A DNA stretch of 64,000 bases from positions 1-64,000 of the forward strand of contig DAINOC010000003.1 in assembly GCA_036735565.1 (NCBI GenBank). Reading direction: 5' to 3'. How positions within the stretch are numbered: position 1 is the first letter of the stretch; every line of letters begins with the position of its first letter. Source of the stretch: Coraliomargarita_B sp036735565 (GTDB taxonomy: Bacteria > Verrucomicrobiota > Verrucomicrobiia > Opitutales > Coraliomargaritaceae). The translations under genes and the position numbers were made by a program. Below the pieces are notes generated by a model that had not been told where the DNA came from, searched no databases, and worked only from the letters and a program-made list of their open reading frames with translations. Positions 22,579 through 31,596 of this stretch are shown here, piece after piece.

Positions 22579-24558
22579 TTATGTGCCGATTCGGTCGAGG
22601 CTGCGGTTCATGAGGCGCTCGCTCATATCCGTATCCTGCCTCAAAAGGATGATCCGCTGATTGCGGCTCTTTGCGGCGGCCCGCCACTGCGCGACGGAAA
22701 ACGCGAGGCGTCGGAAACCAATGAGCAGGAGCAGCTTCCGTAGGAGGCTCGGCAGGAACCGGCGGAAGACCTCATCTTCGTGGCAGGCATAGCGCACCGT
22801 TGAGCCAGGCTCTCCCTGTCGTCCCGCGCGCCCCATCAATTGCCGGTCGACACGTCGTGACTCATGCGGCTCGGAGACGATCACATGGAGCCCCCCCGAG
22901 GCAGCGACCTTTCGATCGATTTTGATATCGGTGCCCCGGCCGGCCATATTTGTTGAGATCGTGATGCGTCCCTCTCGACCGGCTCCCGCAATAATAGCGG
23001 CTTCATCAGCGTGCCGGACGGCATTCAGCACCTCGCACTCCAAGCCATGATGGCGCAATTCCTGAGCAATTCGCTCACTGGCGGATATACTCCGGGTGCC
23101 CACGAGGATCGGGCGTCTGCTCGTCCGCAGAGCCAGGACCTCGTTCGCCAAGGCCCGGTACTTCTCCGACTCCGTCGAAAAAACGCGCAGAGGTTGATCC
23201 TGCCGCAAATTTGGCCGGTGCCGAGGAACCTCGATGAAGGGCAGGCGATAGATTCGCCAGAATTCGATCGCTGCCTCGCGTGCCGTGCCGGTGATTCCCG
23301 CCAAATGTCGGAAAAGGCGGTAAAAGCGCTGGAAACTCAGTCGTGCCAGAGTCTCGGATGGGGTGGATATCTCGAGCGACTCTTTGGCCTCAACCGCTTG
23401 GTGCAGGCCCAATCGCCATGAGCGTCCGGGCATCTTTCGCCCGGTAAATTCATCGACGATCACCAGATTATCTTTATCGATGACGTATTGACTGCCCTCG
23501 GAAAAAAAATGGCGCGCCTGCAGCGCCGTCACAACGAGATCACTCATCCAGGCCGGCGCGGCAAGTAGCCCTGTCTGTCCGCTCGACCAATCGCGCACCT
23601 TCATGCGGCCCTGCGGCGTCAGCTCAATATCCTTTTGGCGTTCATCGACTTCGTAATCGTCACCGGGTAGAAAAGAGGCAGCGACTTTATGCGCTCCCAG
23701 GGTAGCCTCGCGGATGGTATTGTTTTCAACCTGACGGCTGATGATGAGCGGTGTCACCGCCTCATCGATGAGCTGATTATCCGCCTCATCGACAAAAGCC
23801 GTGTGGATCCCCCGCAGGACCGCCTGTGCGGTAGACCCGCGCCCACGCAACCGCCCGATTGAACGGAGTGGTGCATAAGCTTGCTCGCCGAGGAGAATGC
23901 GATCGCGGAGGAAGTCAGCCACGAGCTCCTTGCCCGTGCAATAGACGACAGAGCAGCGATAGGTGCTTTGCCGGCTAATCGGGTCCATCCGGGAGTCGAT
24001 TGCGCCGACCGTCAACCCGCAGTATTCATAAAATCGCTCCAGCTCTGTCGCGTCTCGCCCAGCCAGGTAGTCATTTGCCGTGATGATATGCACTGGGCGG
24101 CCCGACCAGCCCGCGGCCGCCGCAGCGAGCGCAATCGTAAAGGTCTTGCCCTCACCCGTCGCCATCTCTGCCAGTGAGCCCCGTGCGAGTGCCAGCGCTC
24201 CCATGAGCTGCGTGCGATAGGGTGTGATGCCCATTGACTTGGTGAGGGCTCCTGCCAGGCAGGGCAAGGCGTCAGCAAAACCCTCCGCCCAGCGATTGCC
24301 AAGGGCTTTAAGTCGACGGTGTTCCGCTGCCAATGCACGGCGGACCTCGCTCTCACTCGCCGTATGGAAGTTTTGGTGGAACACCGACTCGCACTCACCC
24401 GCCACTAACCAGAGCCGATCAGAATGAACTTTGCGCGAGTGCCACCGGCCAATCCAACTATCGACCCAAGCATCCAAGCCCTCCGGAATCGGCTCGAGTT
24501 CGGGAATGTCCGTCTTTCGGACATCACGCATGGGCAGATCTTTAACCGGTCGGGCCAT
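22579..24558 (-). CDS. SecA-like ATPase, short form dedicated to the giant-protein operon
   Basis: A 659-residue SecA relative. The motor is complete: Walker A MATGEGKT (132-139), HIITANDYLAGRD (157-169), YCTGKELVADFLRD, Walker B DEAD (257-260; housekeeping SecA usually has DEVD) in a block followed by LIDEAVTPLIIS, then VDEFTGRKMPGRSW, STNMAGRGTDIKID and GRAGRQGEPGS. SecA is normally about 840-900 residues. Here most of the helical scaffold/wing domain and the zinc-binding tail are missing. It begins 3 nt after the M50-HlyD stop and lies directly upstream of the giant gene. By inference it is an accessory motor that drives the giant protein, not the housekeeping translocase. Whether it works with SecYEG or with the operon's own membrane proteins cannot be told from sequence. 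Confidence 0.88.
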   Translation of the reverse strand: MARPVKDLPMRDVRKTDIPELEPIPEGLDAWVDSWIGRWHSRKVHSDRLWLVAGECESVFHQNFHTASESEVRRALAAEHRRLKALGNRWAEGFADALPCLAGALTKSMGITPYRTQLMGALALARGSLAEMATGEGKTFTIALAAAAAGWSGRPVHIITANDYLAGRDATELERFYEYCGLTVGAIDSRMDPISRQSTYRCSVVYCTGKELVADFLRDRILLGEQAYAPLRSIGRLRGRGSTAQAVLRGIHTAFVDEADNQLIDEAVTPLIISRQVENNTIREATLGAHKVAASFLPGDDYEVDERQKDIELTPQGRMKVRDWSSGQTGLLAAPAWMSDLVVTALQARHFFSEGSQYVIDKDNLVIVDEFTGRKMPGRSWRLGLHQAVEAKESLEISTPSETLARLSFQRFYRLFRHLAGITGTAREAAIEFWRIYRLPFIEVPRHRPNLRQDQPLRVFSTESEKYRALANEVLALRTSRRPILVGTRSISASERIAQELRHHGLECEVLNAVRHADEAAIIAGAGREGRITISTNMAGRGTDIKIDRKVAASGGLHVIVSEPHESRRVDRQLMGRAGRQGEPGSTVRYACHEDEVFRRFLPSLLRKLLLLIGFRRLAFSVAQWRAAAKSRNQRIILLRQDTDMSERLMNRSLDRIGT

Positions 24559-24561
24559 CGC

Positions 24562-26718
24562 TTAAATCTTGAAGCGTCGCTGCAAAAGCTGGCGGAGGTC
24601 CTCCAGCCATTGCTGTAGCAAAGGCATGGGCGGCGCGTCAAACCGGGCGATCCCGGTGCGACCATGCCAGAAAGCACCGCGCTCTGCCGGGATGGTCCCG
24701 ACCACGAGGAAAAAAGGCTCATAGGTGCGCAGGCCGGTCTGGTCATTATCGGCCAACCGGACGCTGCCACCAGAGGGCCAGCCCAGCGCGGGACTGGGCA
24801 GGAAGTCCTGCCGACCCGGGATCAGCCGCACGGAGACCGGCTCGTAGGACTGCGATGCCGAGCCTTTGAACCGAACCTCAAACTTTGTCTCTTCTCCAGT
24901 AAACAGCTTACTGGCATCGCTTTGCGAAACAACGGCTCGAAACTCCCAGTCGCGCCCACCGACGACCTCGCCAATCAAATCGCCCCGCCCCAACCAGCGA
25001 CCATCCATGGCATGGGCCCCTAAAAGCATCAACCGCCCGCTCGCCGGAGCCTGAACTTCAAGCGCAGCCAGCCGCTGAAGACGTTCTTCCAGTTTCGTCT
25101 CCGTCACGATCCGCCGCTCCGCGAGTGGTGCCAGCTCGGAAGGCGACTCCGAAAAACTCTTCCGCTCCAGCGCGGCGATCTGGGCCAACTCCGCCCGTAG
25201 ATCGGCAATTTCCAAAATCAGCTCCGGATTTTGCATCTTGAACAAAGGCTGGCCGGCCTCGACCACCGCATCGGGATCGTAGCGGCCCGCCGTTTGCACC
25301 ATGCCCGACGCTCCGGTTAAGATGTACTGGGACTCGGAAGCCTTGATCACCCCCGGCGCGCGGAAGTGATAAGGAAACGGCACCACCCCGAGCAGAATAA
25401 ACAGCGCTGCCAAGACCCCTGCGGTCACCCCGATGGCACGGACTCGCACCGGCTCGATCCGGGCTTCGGTGAGCAGAAAGCGAAGACCCTTGTATAGCGG
25501 CATAACCAAAAAGCCGATAATGGTCAGCACCGCTGCCAGAAAACCGAGCCCGAAAAACTTATCCGCCACAAAGATGATGATCGTGAAGGTAATGAAAAAA
25601 CGGTAAATCAGCGCACTGATCCCAAAAAGCCCCAACCAGGTGGCCTCGCCCTTCGAATCGGCTGGGCTATGGGCCAGTTTGCCGCCAAAAGCGTAACGCT
25701 CGATCCAGTAAAACCACTGTCGGCTGGAGCGCGGCTGCAGATTAGGCGAATCCGTTAGATCCGAAAGAATATAGTATCCGTCAAAACGAAGCAACGGGTT
25801 CAAGTTGAACAAGAGCGTCGATACCGAAGCGACAATCATCACGTTGTAAGCCAGCGCATTGACCAGCCCGGGGCCCGTCAGCGTCCAGACAAAAGCGGCC
25901 AGTGAGGCAAAAAACAGCTCCACCACCATTCCGGCCGCGCCCACCCAGACCCGCTTCCACCGCTCGCGAAAGGCCCAGGCTGCCGTCGCATCGACGAAGG
26001 GGAATGGCGTGAAGACCAGGAAGGTAATACCCATTCGATGCACCTCGCCGCCGAAACGTTTGACCGCGTAGGCGTGGCCCATTTCGTGGATCAGCTTGGT
26101 CACCGCGAACGAGGCATAGAGCAGAAAAAGATTCGACGGATCGAGAATACCGCTGCTCTGGTCAGTCGCACGCCCCCAGTTGGCGATGACCGCTGCAAGC
26201 GCACCGACTCCAGCCAGGGCCCAAAGAATCGACCCAAAGATACCCAGGAAAGGACGGACGAACTCGATCGTGCGATTCAGAAATGCATCCGGATCCCAGA
26301 GCGGGATACGCAGAAAGAAGATCCCGAAGATTCGAGCCTTCCACTCGTTGGCTTTGCGCTTTTTCAAGCGCTTGAAGAGTTGCGAGACATCCGCCGGAAC
26401 ATCCGAGAGGATGAGGTTGCTGTTATACAGCTGGGCCAACATCTGCACGACCTCTGCTTGCCCGGGGGCCCGGTCGCCATTGCGATCGAGACAGGATTGC
26501 CAGATCGCTTCCACGCTCACCCGCCCATCCAGGCGGGAAATGAAGTCCCATGCCTCGGGCCGGAAGCGAAAATATTGATCTCCGTAAGCATCGTGCGCGA
26601 TAAACCAGACCTCACCACGAAAATACTGCTTATGCACCGTGACCGATGGTCGAAGCCGGATTTGCTGCCCCGCTACGCGGTGCCAGGATTCGCTGAAAAG
26701 TGACCGCTCTCTTGCCAT
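24562..26718 (-). CDS. PqqD-like / M50 peptidase-like / HlyD fusion membrane protein
   Basis: A 718-residue three-part protein. Residues ~20-105 resemble a PqqD-type peptide-recognition domain. Several membrane helices from ~155 follow, with a site-2-protease (M50) zinc motif HEMGH at 211-215 and a second motif NPLLRFDGYY at 307-316 (zinc-ligand aspartate 313). More helices run to ~450. The C-terminal ~250 residues form an HlyD-type adaptor with two lipoyl half-motifs around a short coiled coil. Similar M50-HlyD fusions occur in export loci of peptides and large proteins. It begins 9 nt after the GAF-HlyD stop. By inference it receives the substrate via the PqqD-like domain, may cleave it, and connects to the TolC channel. 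Both zinc motifs are intact, so protease activity is plausible. Confidence 0.82.
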   Translation of the reverse strand: MARERSLFSESWHRVAGQQIRLRPSVTVHKQYFRGEVWFIAHDAYGDQYFRFRPEAWDFISRLDGRVSVEAIWQSCLDRNGDRAPGQAEVVQMLAQLYNSNLILSDVPADVSQLFKRLKKRKANEWKARIFGIFFLRIPLWDPDAFLNRTIEFVRPFLGIFGSILWALAGVGALAAVIANWGRATDQSSGILDPSNLFLLYASFAVTKLIHEMGHAYAVKRFGGEVHRMGITFLVFTPFPFVDATAAWAFRERWKRVWVGAAGMVVELFFASLAAFVWTLTGPGLVNALAYNVMIVASVSTLLFNLNPLLRFDGYYILSDLTDSPNLQPRSSRQWFYWIERYAFGGKLAHSPADSKGEATWLGLFGISALIYRFFITFTIIIFVADKFFGLGFLAAVLTIIGFLVMPLYKGLRFLLTEARIEPVRVRAIGVTAGVLAALFILLGVVPFPYHFRAPGVIKASESQYILTGASGMVQTAGRYDPDAVVEAGQPLFKMQNPELILEIADLRAELAQIAALERKSFSESPSELAPLAERRIVTETKLEERLQRLAALEVQAPASGRLMLLGAHAMDGRWLGRGDLIGEVVGGRDWEFRAVVSQSDASKLFTGEETKFEVRFKGSASQSYEPVSVRLIPGRQDFLPSPALGWPSGGSVRLADNDQTGLRTYEPFFLVVGTIPAERGAFWHGRTGIARFDAPPMPLLQQWLEDLRQLLQRRFKI

Positions 26719-26727
26719 CGTCCTCGC

Positions 26728-28563
26728 CTAAACCCAGAAAAACATCCGCAAAAAGTCGACCAGCCGATGCGTCGCCCGCCATGCCAGCGTCCGGTCACCC
26801 GCATTCAGGCGGGCCACCCCGGTCATCCCGGGACGTAGCCAGTCGGCTTCTGCCGCTTCCAGTTCGGCTCGGATCACAAAAAAGTTACTACCCTGCCCGA
26901 CCTGGGCTGAAGGCTCAATTCGCTCGATTCTAACGGGAAATTTCAGATCCGGACGCGAGGCAAAGGCGACCTGCCCGAGCATCGAGCCATCCAGCAGATC
27001 GATGTCACGCTCCTCCAGCTCAATCTCGATGAACAGACCCTCCAACTGGGAAAACTTCATCATGACTTCACCCTGATTGACCGGTGCCCCGATCCGCTCG
27101 CGCAGGTCCCCTTCCACTAGAATACCCTCAAAGGGTGCGCGGATGACCGCCCGGTTCAAGCGGTAGTCCGCCAGCTGGAGACGCGCCTGCGCCTGACCCG
27201 CCAGCTCCCGGGCGACGCGAAACTCAGCCCGCTCATTGCGCGCCTCGGCCAACTCGGCTTCCGCAAGGTAGCGCCGCAGATCCGCTTCCGCCCGCGCCTT
27301 CTCGACGCGCAGTTCCCCGTCGTCCATGGTAAACAACGCAGCCCCCCCTGGCACGAGATCACCCGGTCGGTAGGCTACCGACTCGATGAAGCCATTAAAG
27401 GGCACAGGCAGCAGAGCCAGCTTGTCCGGCTCAACAATGAAATTCGCCTTCGCTCGGTAGGTATAAGGCACAAAGAGTGCAAAACCAAGGAATAATGCGG
27501 TGGCAATCGCCCCGACCTTGAGCCAGGTATGCCGCGGGCCGATTGCTTTGGCGAGCAAGCCCCGGAAGGCCTCCGCCCAACGCCGTCCAAACCAACGATC
27601 CTGCCTTTGCAGGGCATGGAGGATCGGTGCTGTCTGATCTGCGATGACGCGCAAGCCGAGCGACTCATCCACCAGAAAGGCGCCCTGCTCACGCTCCAGG
27701 GTGAGCACCGCACACACATCGCCCTCAAAGCGCAGAGGAACCGAGAGCAAAGCTTTGACATGGGACTCCTGCGCATAGGCCTCGTGTGCCCGACCGACCA
27801 AATCCTGCCCCTCCGCTGCGGGAAACAGGATTTCCTCTTCCTGATCGCGGCACTCCTCCATGGCCGCTTCGAGGCGTTGCAATACTTCCACTTTCCGCTC
27901 GATCCGGTCGGTGCCGTTCATCGCCCGCACCTTCACATAGTAACCGTCGACCCAGCCCAGCGTGACTCGGGCGGCCGCGAAGCGGTCCGCCACCTCATTG
28001 ACAAGAGCCATCGCGGCGGGGATAAACTGGCGGCGCGCATTGACAGAAGCTACGATCTCCAGTGCCCGCGCCGTATCATCCAGCTGACGCTGAATCCGCT
28101 GGGCCTCAAGCCCGCGCTCGTAGTCGCGGGGCAACCGAGCAGCGATGCCAAAATAACTGGCGAGTATCGCGGGCGCGACCAACGGAGCCGAGGTAAGCAC
28201 GAACTCGGCAAAAAGCCCCATCTTCGCGTCCCCACCCTGCAGACGCAGCAAAATCAAGTGCCCTTCGATCGGTTGGCGCAGCGTCCGCTCAGAGTAGGCT
28301 TCGGCCTCCGCCTCGGCACATACCAACTCAAAATCCTCCCGCGTGAGCGAGTGCGTCGCTCCGAGACCCCGCGGGTGCGCCGTCAGGATCTTCCAATCCT
28401 CTCCTGATCGGGCCAGGATCCGGACTGATCGGGTATCGGGAAATGCGGCAAAACTCTCAGCCAGGAGCGACCAAAACTCCGCCACCGGTCCACGAAAATC
28501 TCGCACGACTTCAATCGATCCGAGGAAATTCCTGAATTCTGTTTCTCGTGAATACGCTTCCAT
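26728..28563 (-). CDS. GAF domain-HlyD fusion, membrane adaptor protein
   Basis: About 611 residues. The N-terminal half is cytoplasmic and contains a GAF domain (about 178-320, e.g. KALLSVPLRFEGDVCAVLTL). One membrane helix follows (about 349-368), then a periplasmic HlyD/membrane-fusion part with split lipoyl motif, coiled coil (about 415-460) and beta-barrel. The ATG at 28563 overlaps the stop of the upstream adaptor gene (TGATG). A GTG one codon earlier is equally possible. GAF domains bind small ligands or proteins, so a cytoplasmic sensor is built into an export adaptor. By inference it gates export in response to a signal or docks the SecA-like motor. No GGDEF, kinase or other output domain is visible. 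Confidence 0.8.
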   Translation of the reverse strand: MEAYSRETEFRNFLGSIEVVRDFRGPVAEFWSLLAESFAAFPDTRSVRILARSGEDWKILTAHPRGLGATHSLTREDFELVCAEAEAEAYSERTLRQPIEGHLILLRLQGGDAKMGLFAEFVLTSAPLVAPAILASYFGIAARLPRDYERGLEAQRIQRQLDDTARALEIVASVNARRQFIPAAMALVNEVADRFAAARVTLGWVDGYYVKVRAMNGTDRIERKVEVLQRLEAAMEECRDQEEEILFPAAEGQDLVGRAHEAYAQESHVKALLSVPLRFEGDVCAVLTLEREQGAFLVDESLGLRVIADQTAPILHALQRQDRWFGRRWAEAFRGLLAKAIGPRHTWLKVGAIATALFLGFALFVPYTYRAKANFIVEPDKLALLPVPFNGFIESVAYRPGDLVPGGAALFTMDDGELRVEKARAEADLRRYLAEAELAEARNERAEFRVARELAGQAQARLQLADYRLNRAVIRAPFEGILVEGDLRERIGAPVNQGEVMMKFSQLEGLFIEIELEERDIDLLDGSMLGQVAFASRPDLKFPVRIERIEPSAQVGQGSNFFVIRAELEAAEADWLRPGMTGVARLNAGDRTLAWRATHRLVDFLRMFFWV

Positions 28564-29306
28564 CACTTAACCGCGCTCTCCTCCTTTGGGTTCAGCTCCA
28601 CCCGGGCCCGGAGCCCTGCCTTGATCACTTGATCCGGATTTTGCAGACGAACGCGCACCCGCGAGAGCCCGCTCGCGGCATCTACCCGCGGGTCGATGAA
28701 ATCAACCGGCCCGGCAAAGGCCAGATCCGCACCAAAACTCGGCAAAGTGACCGACGCCATCTGGCCGACGCTCACCTGCTGGAGCCGATCCGACTCCAGA
28801 TAAAACTGCACAAACACCTCGGTCAAATCAACCAACTCGAGAATCGGCTCCGCCGGACGCACCATCTCGCCTTCCTCGAAACGCCGCTCCACTAAAATGC
28901 CCGAGATCGGCGAATGCAGCCGCCGCATTGCGACCCGCTCCTCGGCCATCTCGAGGGTCAGCTTCGCCAGGTCGAGCTCGATGCGACTCTCCAGCGCCTC
29001 ATCCTCGCTGATCACCCGCTCCGCAAAGAGATTCTTCGAGCTCTTGTATTCAAACTCGCGTTTCTCCACCGCCGCCGCCGCGCGCCGTGCTTCCAGTTCC
29101 TCCATTCCGGCGAATAGATACACGAGCGGTGCTCCCTTCTCGATGCGGTCCCCCTCGCGAACCTTCAGAGACTCAATGCGTCCTTCGACAAGACTGGAGA
29201 CCGTCACCTCGCGCACCGGTAAAACCAGGCCGTTGTAGGAGGCCGCAAATCCATGGCTTGCGAGCAAGCAGAGGGCAACAAGGGTCCGGTTCGGGAAGTG
29301 TTTCAT
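28563..29306 (-). CDS. HlyD/RND-type periplasmic adaptor protein
   Basis: A 247-residue protein with a signal peptide (MKHFPNRTLVALCLLASHGFA). Two lipoyl half-motifs (VSSLVEGRIESLKVREGDRI and RLHSPISGILVERRFEEGE) flank a short hairpin, followed by a beta-barrel domain. It is shorter than typical RND adaptors (about 350-400) because the hairpin is short and the C-terminal membrane-proximal domain is missing. Its ATG overlaps the TolC-like gene's stop (ATGA), and its own stop overlaps the next gene. It probably bridges the inner-membrane adaptors and the TolC-like channel. Confidence 0.85.
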   Translation of the reverse strand: MKHFPNRTLVALCLLASHGFAASYNGLVLPVREVTVSSLVEGRIESLKVREGDRIEKGAPLVYLFAGMEELEARRAAAAVEKREFEYKSSKNLFAERVISEDEALESRIELDLAKLTLEMAEERVAMRRLHSPISGILVERRFEEGEMVRPAEPILELVDLTEVFVQFYLESDRLQQVSVGQMASVTLPSFGADLAFAGPVDFIDPRVDAASGLSRVRVRLQNPDQVIKAGLRARVELNPKEESAVK

Positions 29307-30847
29307 GATTTTATGCCAGCATCAAAGTTAAGCGAGAAGCCCAGTTCCTCTGAGAGACGACCTTTCAGCAACTGCAACTGGAGCCAAGCCGAGTGCACTT
29401 CGACCTCCGCCGCCAGCGCCTCCGTCTGTGAAACACTCAGATTCCGCTGCTGGTTGAGCACTTCAATATTGGTCGTAACGCCATTAGCCAACCGGGTCTC
29501 CTCCGCGCTCAACGCCTCCTCTGCCAGGCGGACGGATTCGCGGATCAACTCGCGCCGCTCAAGACCTGCCCGGAGATTGTCGACGGCCGTGTCGAGTGCG
29601 CGCAGAAGCTGCACCTCGGTTTCTTTGACGCGGAGCAATGCCTGCATTTCCCGCTTTTTGGATGCGCGATATTGCGCTTTTGCCGTCCGATTCCCCAGTG
29701 GCATACGCACCTCGACGGCCGCACCCCAGTCCAGATCGTCGCGCTCCTCAAAGTCCCGATAGGAAGATCCAAAATCATTTTCCAAACCGCTCGTGCCGAG
29801 AGAGAGCCGTAGATTCACTTCAGGATAAAGCTGGTTTTTGCTGAAGACCACGCGGATCCCCTCGGTTTCCGCCCGGTGGAGGATCGCCAAATAATCCGGA
29901 TTCTCAGAAAGCATGCCAGCCGCATAGGATGCCGCCAAATCCAGTTGGGTCGGCATCGGCAATAGGTCGCCCAACGAGTCGAAGCGGTAAACCGGCCCGT
30001 TGAAGTCGTAGCTGCTGGCGGTCAACTCGCGCAAGCGGGCCTGGCGCTCCTTCAGAAACGCCCGGGCGTCCACCAACTCTGCCCGGGCCTCCGCGATGCG
30101 TGCCTCCGCCTGCGTGACGGCGATCTGGGACATACGCCCCTGCTCGACCCGCTTTTGATTCGCTTCGAGGAGCGACTGGGCGAGCGCGATCGACTGCTCC
30201 TTCACTGCAATATTCTCCGTCGAAAAGTAGACTTCGTAGCAGGCCAGCAGGACCCGCGCCATGACCGCCTCGATGACGCCCTCGGTTTCGTAGGCCGCTG
30301 CCTTCTGCTCTGCCTTGGCGATATTGACCGGTGCCAGATTCACATCCAGGCCGAAGTTTTTCAAGAGCGGCTGAGTCACGGTTAACCGAACATTGGAACC
30401 ATACTCCGGGTCGAAGGGCACGCCCGGCCGATCCGTGTAGGTGTTTTTGTTTCGACTCGTGCTGGCACTCAGTTCGTAGACAGTGCCAAACGATGAGCGG
30501 CCGCTGAGCGAAGTCGTCATGAAGCTGCGCTCGCCTTCAAAAAGGGGTCCCAGGGAACTAAAAGGGCCCGCAGTGGCCACCTCCTCGGCGTTCCGGCGAC
30601 GATATACCTTGTCGATGCCCACCTCGAAACGCAGCTCCGGGTCAAACCGGCCCCGCTCCGCTTCCACCGTGTCGGCCTGCACGCCGACCTCAAGGCGCTC
30701 GACCTGAAGGCCAAGGTTGTTTTCGATCGCCTGCGCCAGGAGTTCTTTCGAGCCAATCGATGTGTATTCAGTGGGCGTCAAAGCCACCGCAGTGGTGGTC
30801 GCCGCGATGATGAAGCAAATCAGGTGGGGGCATTTGTGTTGTGGCAT
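29303..30847 (-). CDS. TolC-family outer-membrane efflux protein
   Basis: The frame is open to 30922 with a TTG, but the ATG at 30847 gives a signal peptide (MPQHKCPHLICFIIAATTTAVA), giving 514 residues. Two long alpha-helical coiled-coil segments typical of the OEP family are visible (the IAVTQAEARIAEARAELVDA block and the C-terminal VTTNIEVLNQQRNLSVSQTEALAA block), separated by strand-forming segments. TolC proteins form trimeric outer-membrane channels for type I secretion and efflux. This is the first gene of the export operon and overlaps the adaptor gene. No ABC transporter or RND pump is encoded with it, which is unusual. Confidence 0.88.
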   Translation of the reverse strand: MPQHKCPHLICFIIAATTTAVALTPTEYTSIGSKELLAQAIENNLGLQVERLEVGVQADTVEAERGRFDPELRFEVGIDKVYRRRNAEEVATAGPFSSLGPLFEGERSFMTTSLSGRSSFGTVYELSASTSRNKNTYTDRPGVPFDPEYGSNVRLTVTQPLLKNFGLDVNLAPVNIAKAEQKAAAYETEGVIEAVMARVLLACYEVYFSTENIAVKEQSIALAQSLLEANQKRVEQGRMSQIAVTQAEARIAEARAELVDARAFLKERQARLRELTASSYDFNGPVYRFDSLGDLLPMPTQLDLAASYAAGMLSENPDYLAILHRAETEGIRVVFSKNQLYPEVNLRLSLGTSGLENDFGSSYRDFEERDDLDWGAAVEVRMPLGNRTAKAQYRASKKREMQALLRVKETEVQLLRALDTAVDNLRAGLERRELIRESVRLAEEALSAEETRLANGVTTNIEVLNQQRNLSVSQTEALAAEVEVHSAWLQLQLLKGRLSEELGFSLNFDAGIKS

Positions 30848-31191
30848 AAGCTGTGGTCTCAGTTTGGGAGATTGGTTATTCGGGCTTTCATGCTTTAGAT
30901 TCAAATATTTTTCCATCCGCAAGACACTTCGACCACTTCAACGCTGATGGGGTATTCCCCTAAAGCACTCATGAGGTTGCTGCGATTTTCATGACCTATT
31001 CTGCAGGTGGCGTTTGTCAGGGAAAATTGAGTAAAGAGCTGGNNNNNNNNNNNNNNNNNNNNNNNNNNNNNNNNNNNNNNNNNNNNNNNNNNNNNNNNNN
31101 NNNNNNNNNNNNNNNNNNNNNNNNNNNNNNNNNNNNNNNNNNAGAGCTGGACGAGACTCTCGGCAGGTCAGCTCGCAGAACTTTGTGCATT
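30848..31191. other. Intergenic region between atpC and the export operon, with gap
   Basis: This 344-nt stretch lies downstream of atpC and upstream of the TolC-like gene, both on the minus strand. It must hold the atp operon terminator and the export operon promoter, but part is masked by Ns. A short inverted repeat GGGG-TATT-CCCC lies at 30949-30960 and could be an operator. I see no confident -35/-10 pair or intrinsic terminator. Confidence 0.5.
31043..31142. other. Assembly gap (100 N), probably a joined contig end
   Basis: The 8 bases before the Ns (AGAGCTGG) are identical to the 8 bases after them. That is what an unmerged short contig overlap would give, so the true gap may be zero or negative. 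Eight bases could also match by chance. Confidence 0.8.
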
Positions 31192-31596
31192 CTAGCGACG
31201 GCGGCCCTTGGCCAGCTTCTGGGCGAGGAGGAACTGAACATTGTTTTCCAGGCGCTCCAGCTCGTAGGGGTCGAGACCCTCGGCGTCTTTGAGCGCTTGC
31301 TCGGCCCGGGCCTGGGCCGACTCCAGTGCAGCGAGATCGATCTCGGCCACGTTGATCGCCGCTTCGGTCAGCACGGAGATGGTGTCGCCGAGGACTTTGG
31401 CGAAGCCTTTATCCACCGCAATGTATTCAGCCTGACCGCCCTTGATTACCTTCAACTCGCCGGCCTTCACCTTGGTCACCAGCGGCACGTGGCCGGAGAG
31501 AACACCCACCTCCCCGGTCTCGGTGGGCAGCACGACCTGATCCGCCTCGGTGGAGAGGACTTTTTTATCCGGCGTGATGATTTCGAGTGTGATCAT
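31192..31596 (-). CDS. atpC: F0F1 ATP synthase subunit epsilon
   Basis: A 134-residue epsilon subunit with the typical N-terminal beta-sandwich (LEIITPDKKVLSTEADQVVLPT, then GEVGVLSGHVPL) and a C-terminal two-helix segment (about 85-134) rich in Glu, Ala and Lys. It links the F1 head to the rotor and can inhibit ATP hydrolysis through its C-terminal helices. It is the last gene of the atp operon, 127 nt after atpD, with a repeat-rich spacer between them. The length is normal. Confidence 0.95.
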   Translation of the reverse strand: MITLEIITPDKKVLSTEADQVVLPTETGEVGVLSGHVPLVTKVKAGELKVIKGGQAEYIAVDKGFAKVLGDTISVLTEAAINVAEIDLAALESAQARAEQALKDAEGLDPYELERLENNVQFLLAQKLAKGRRR

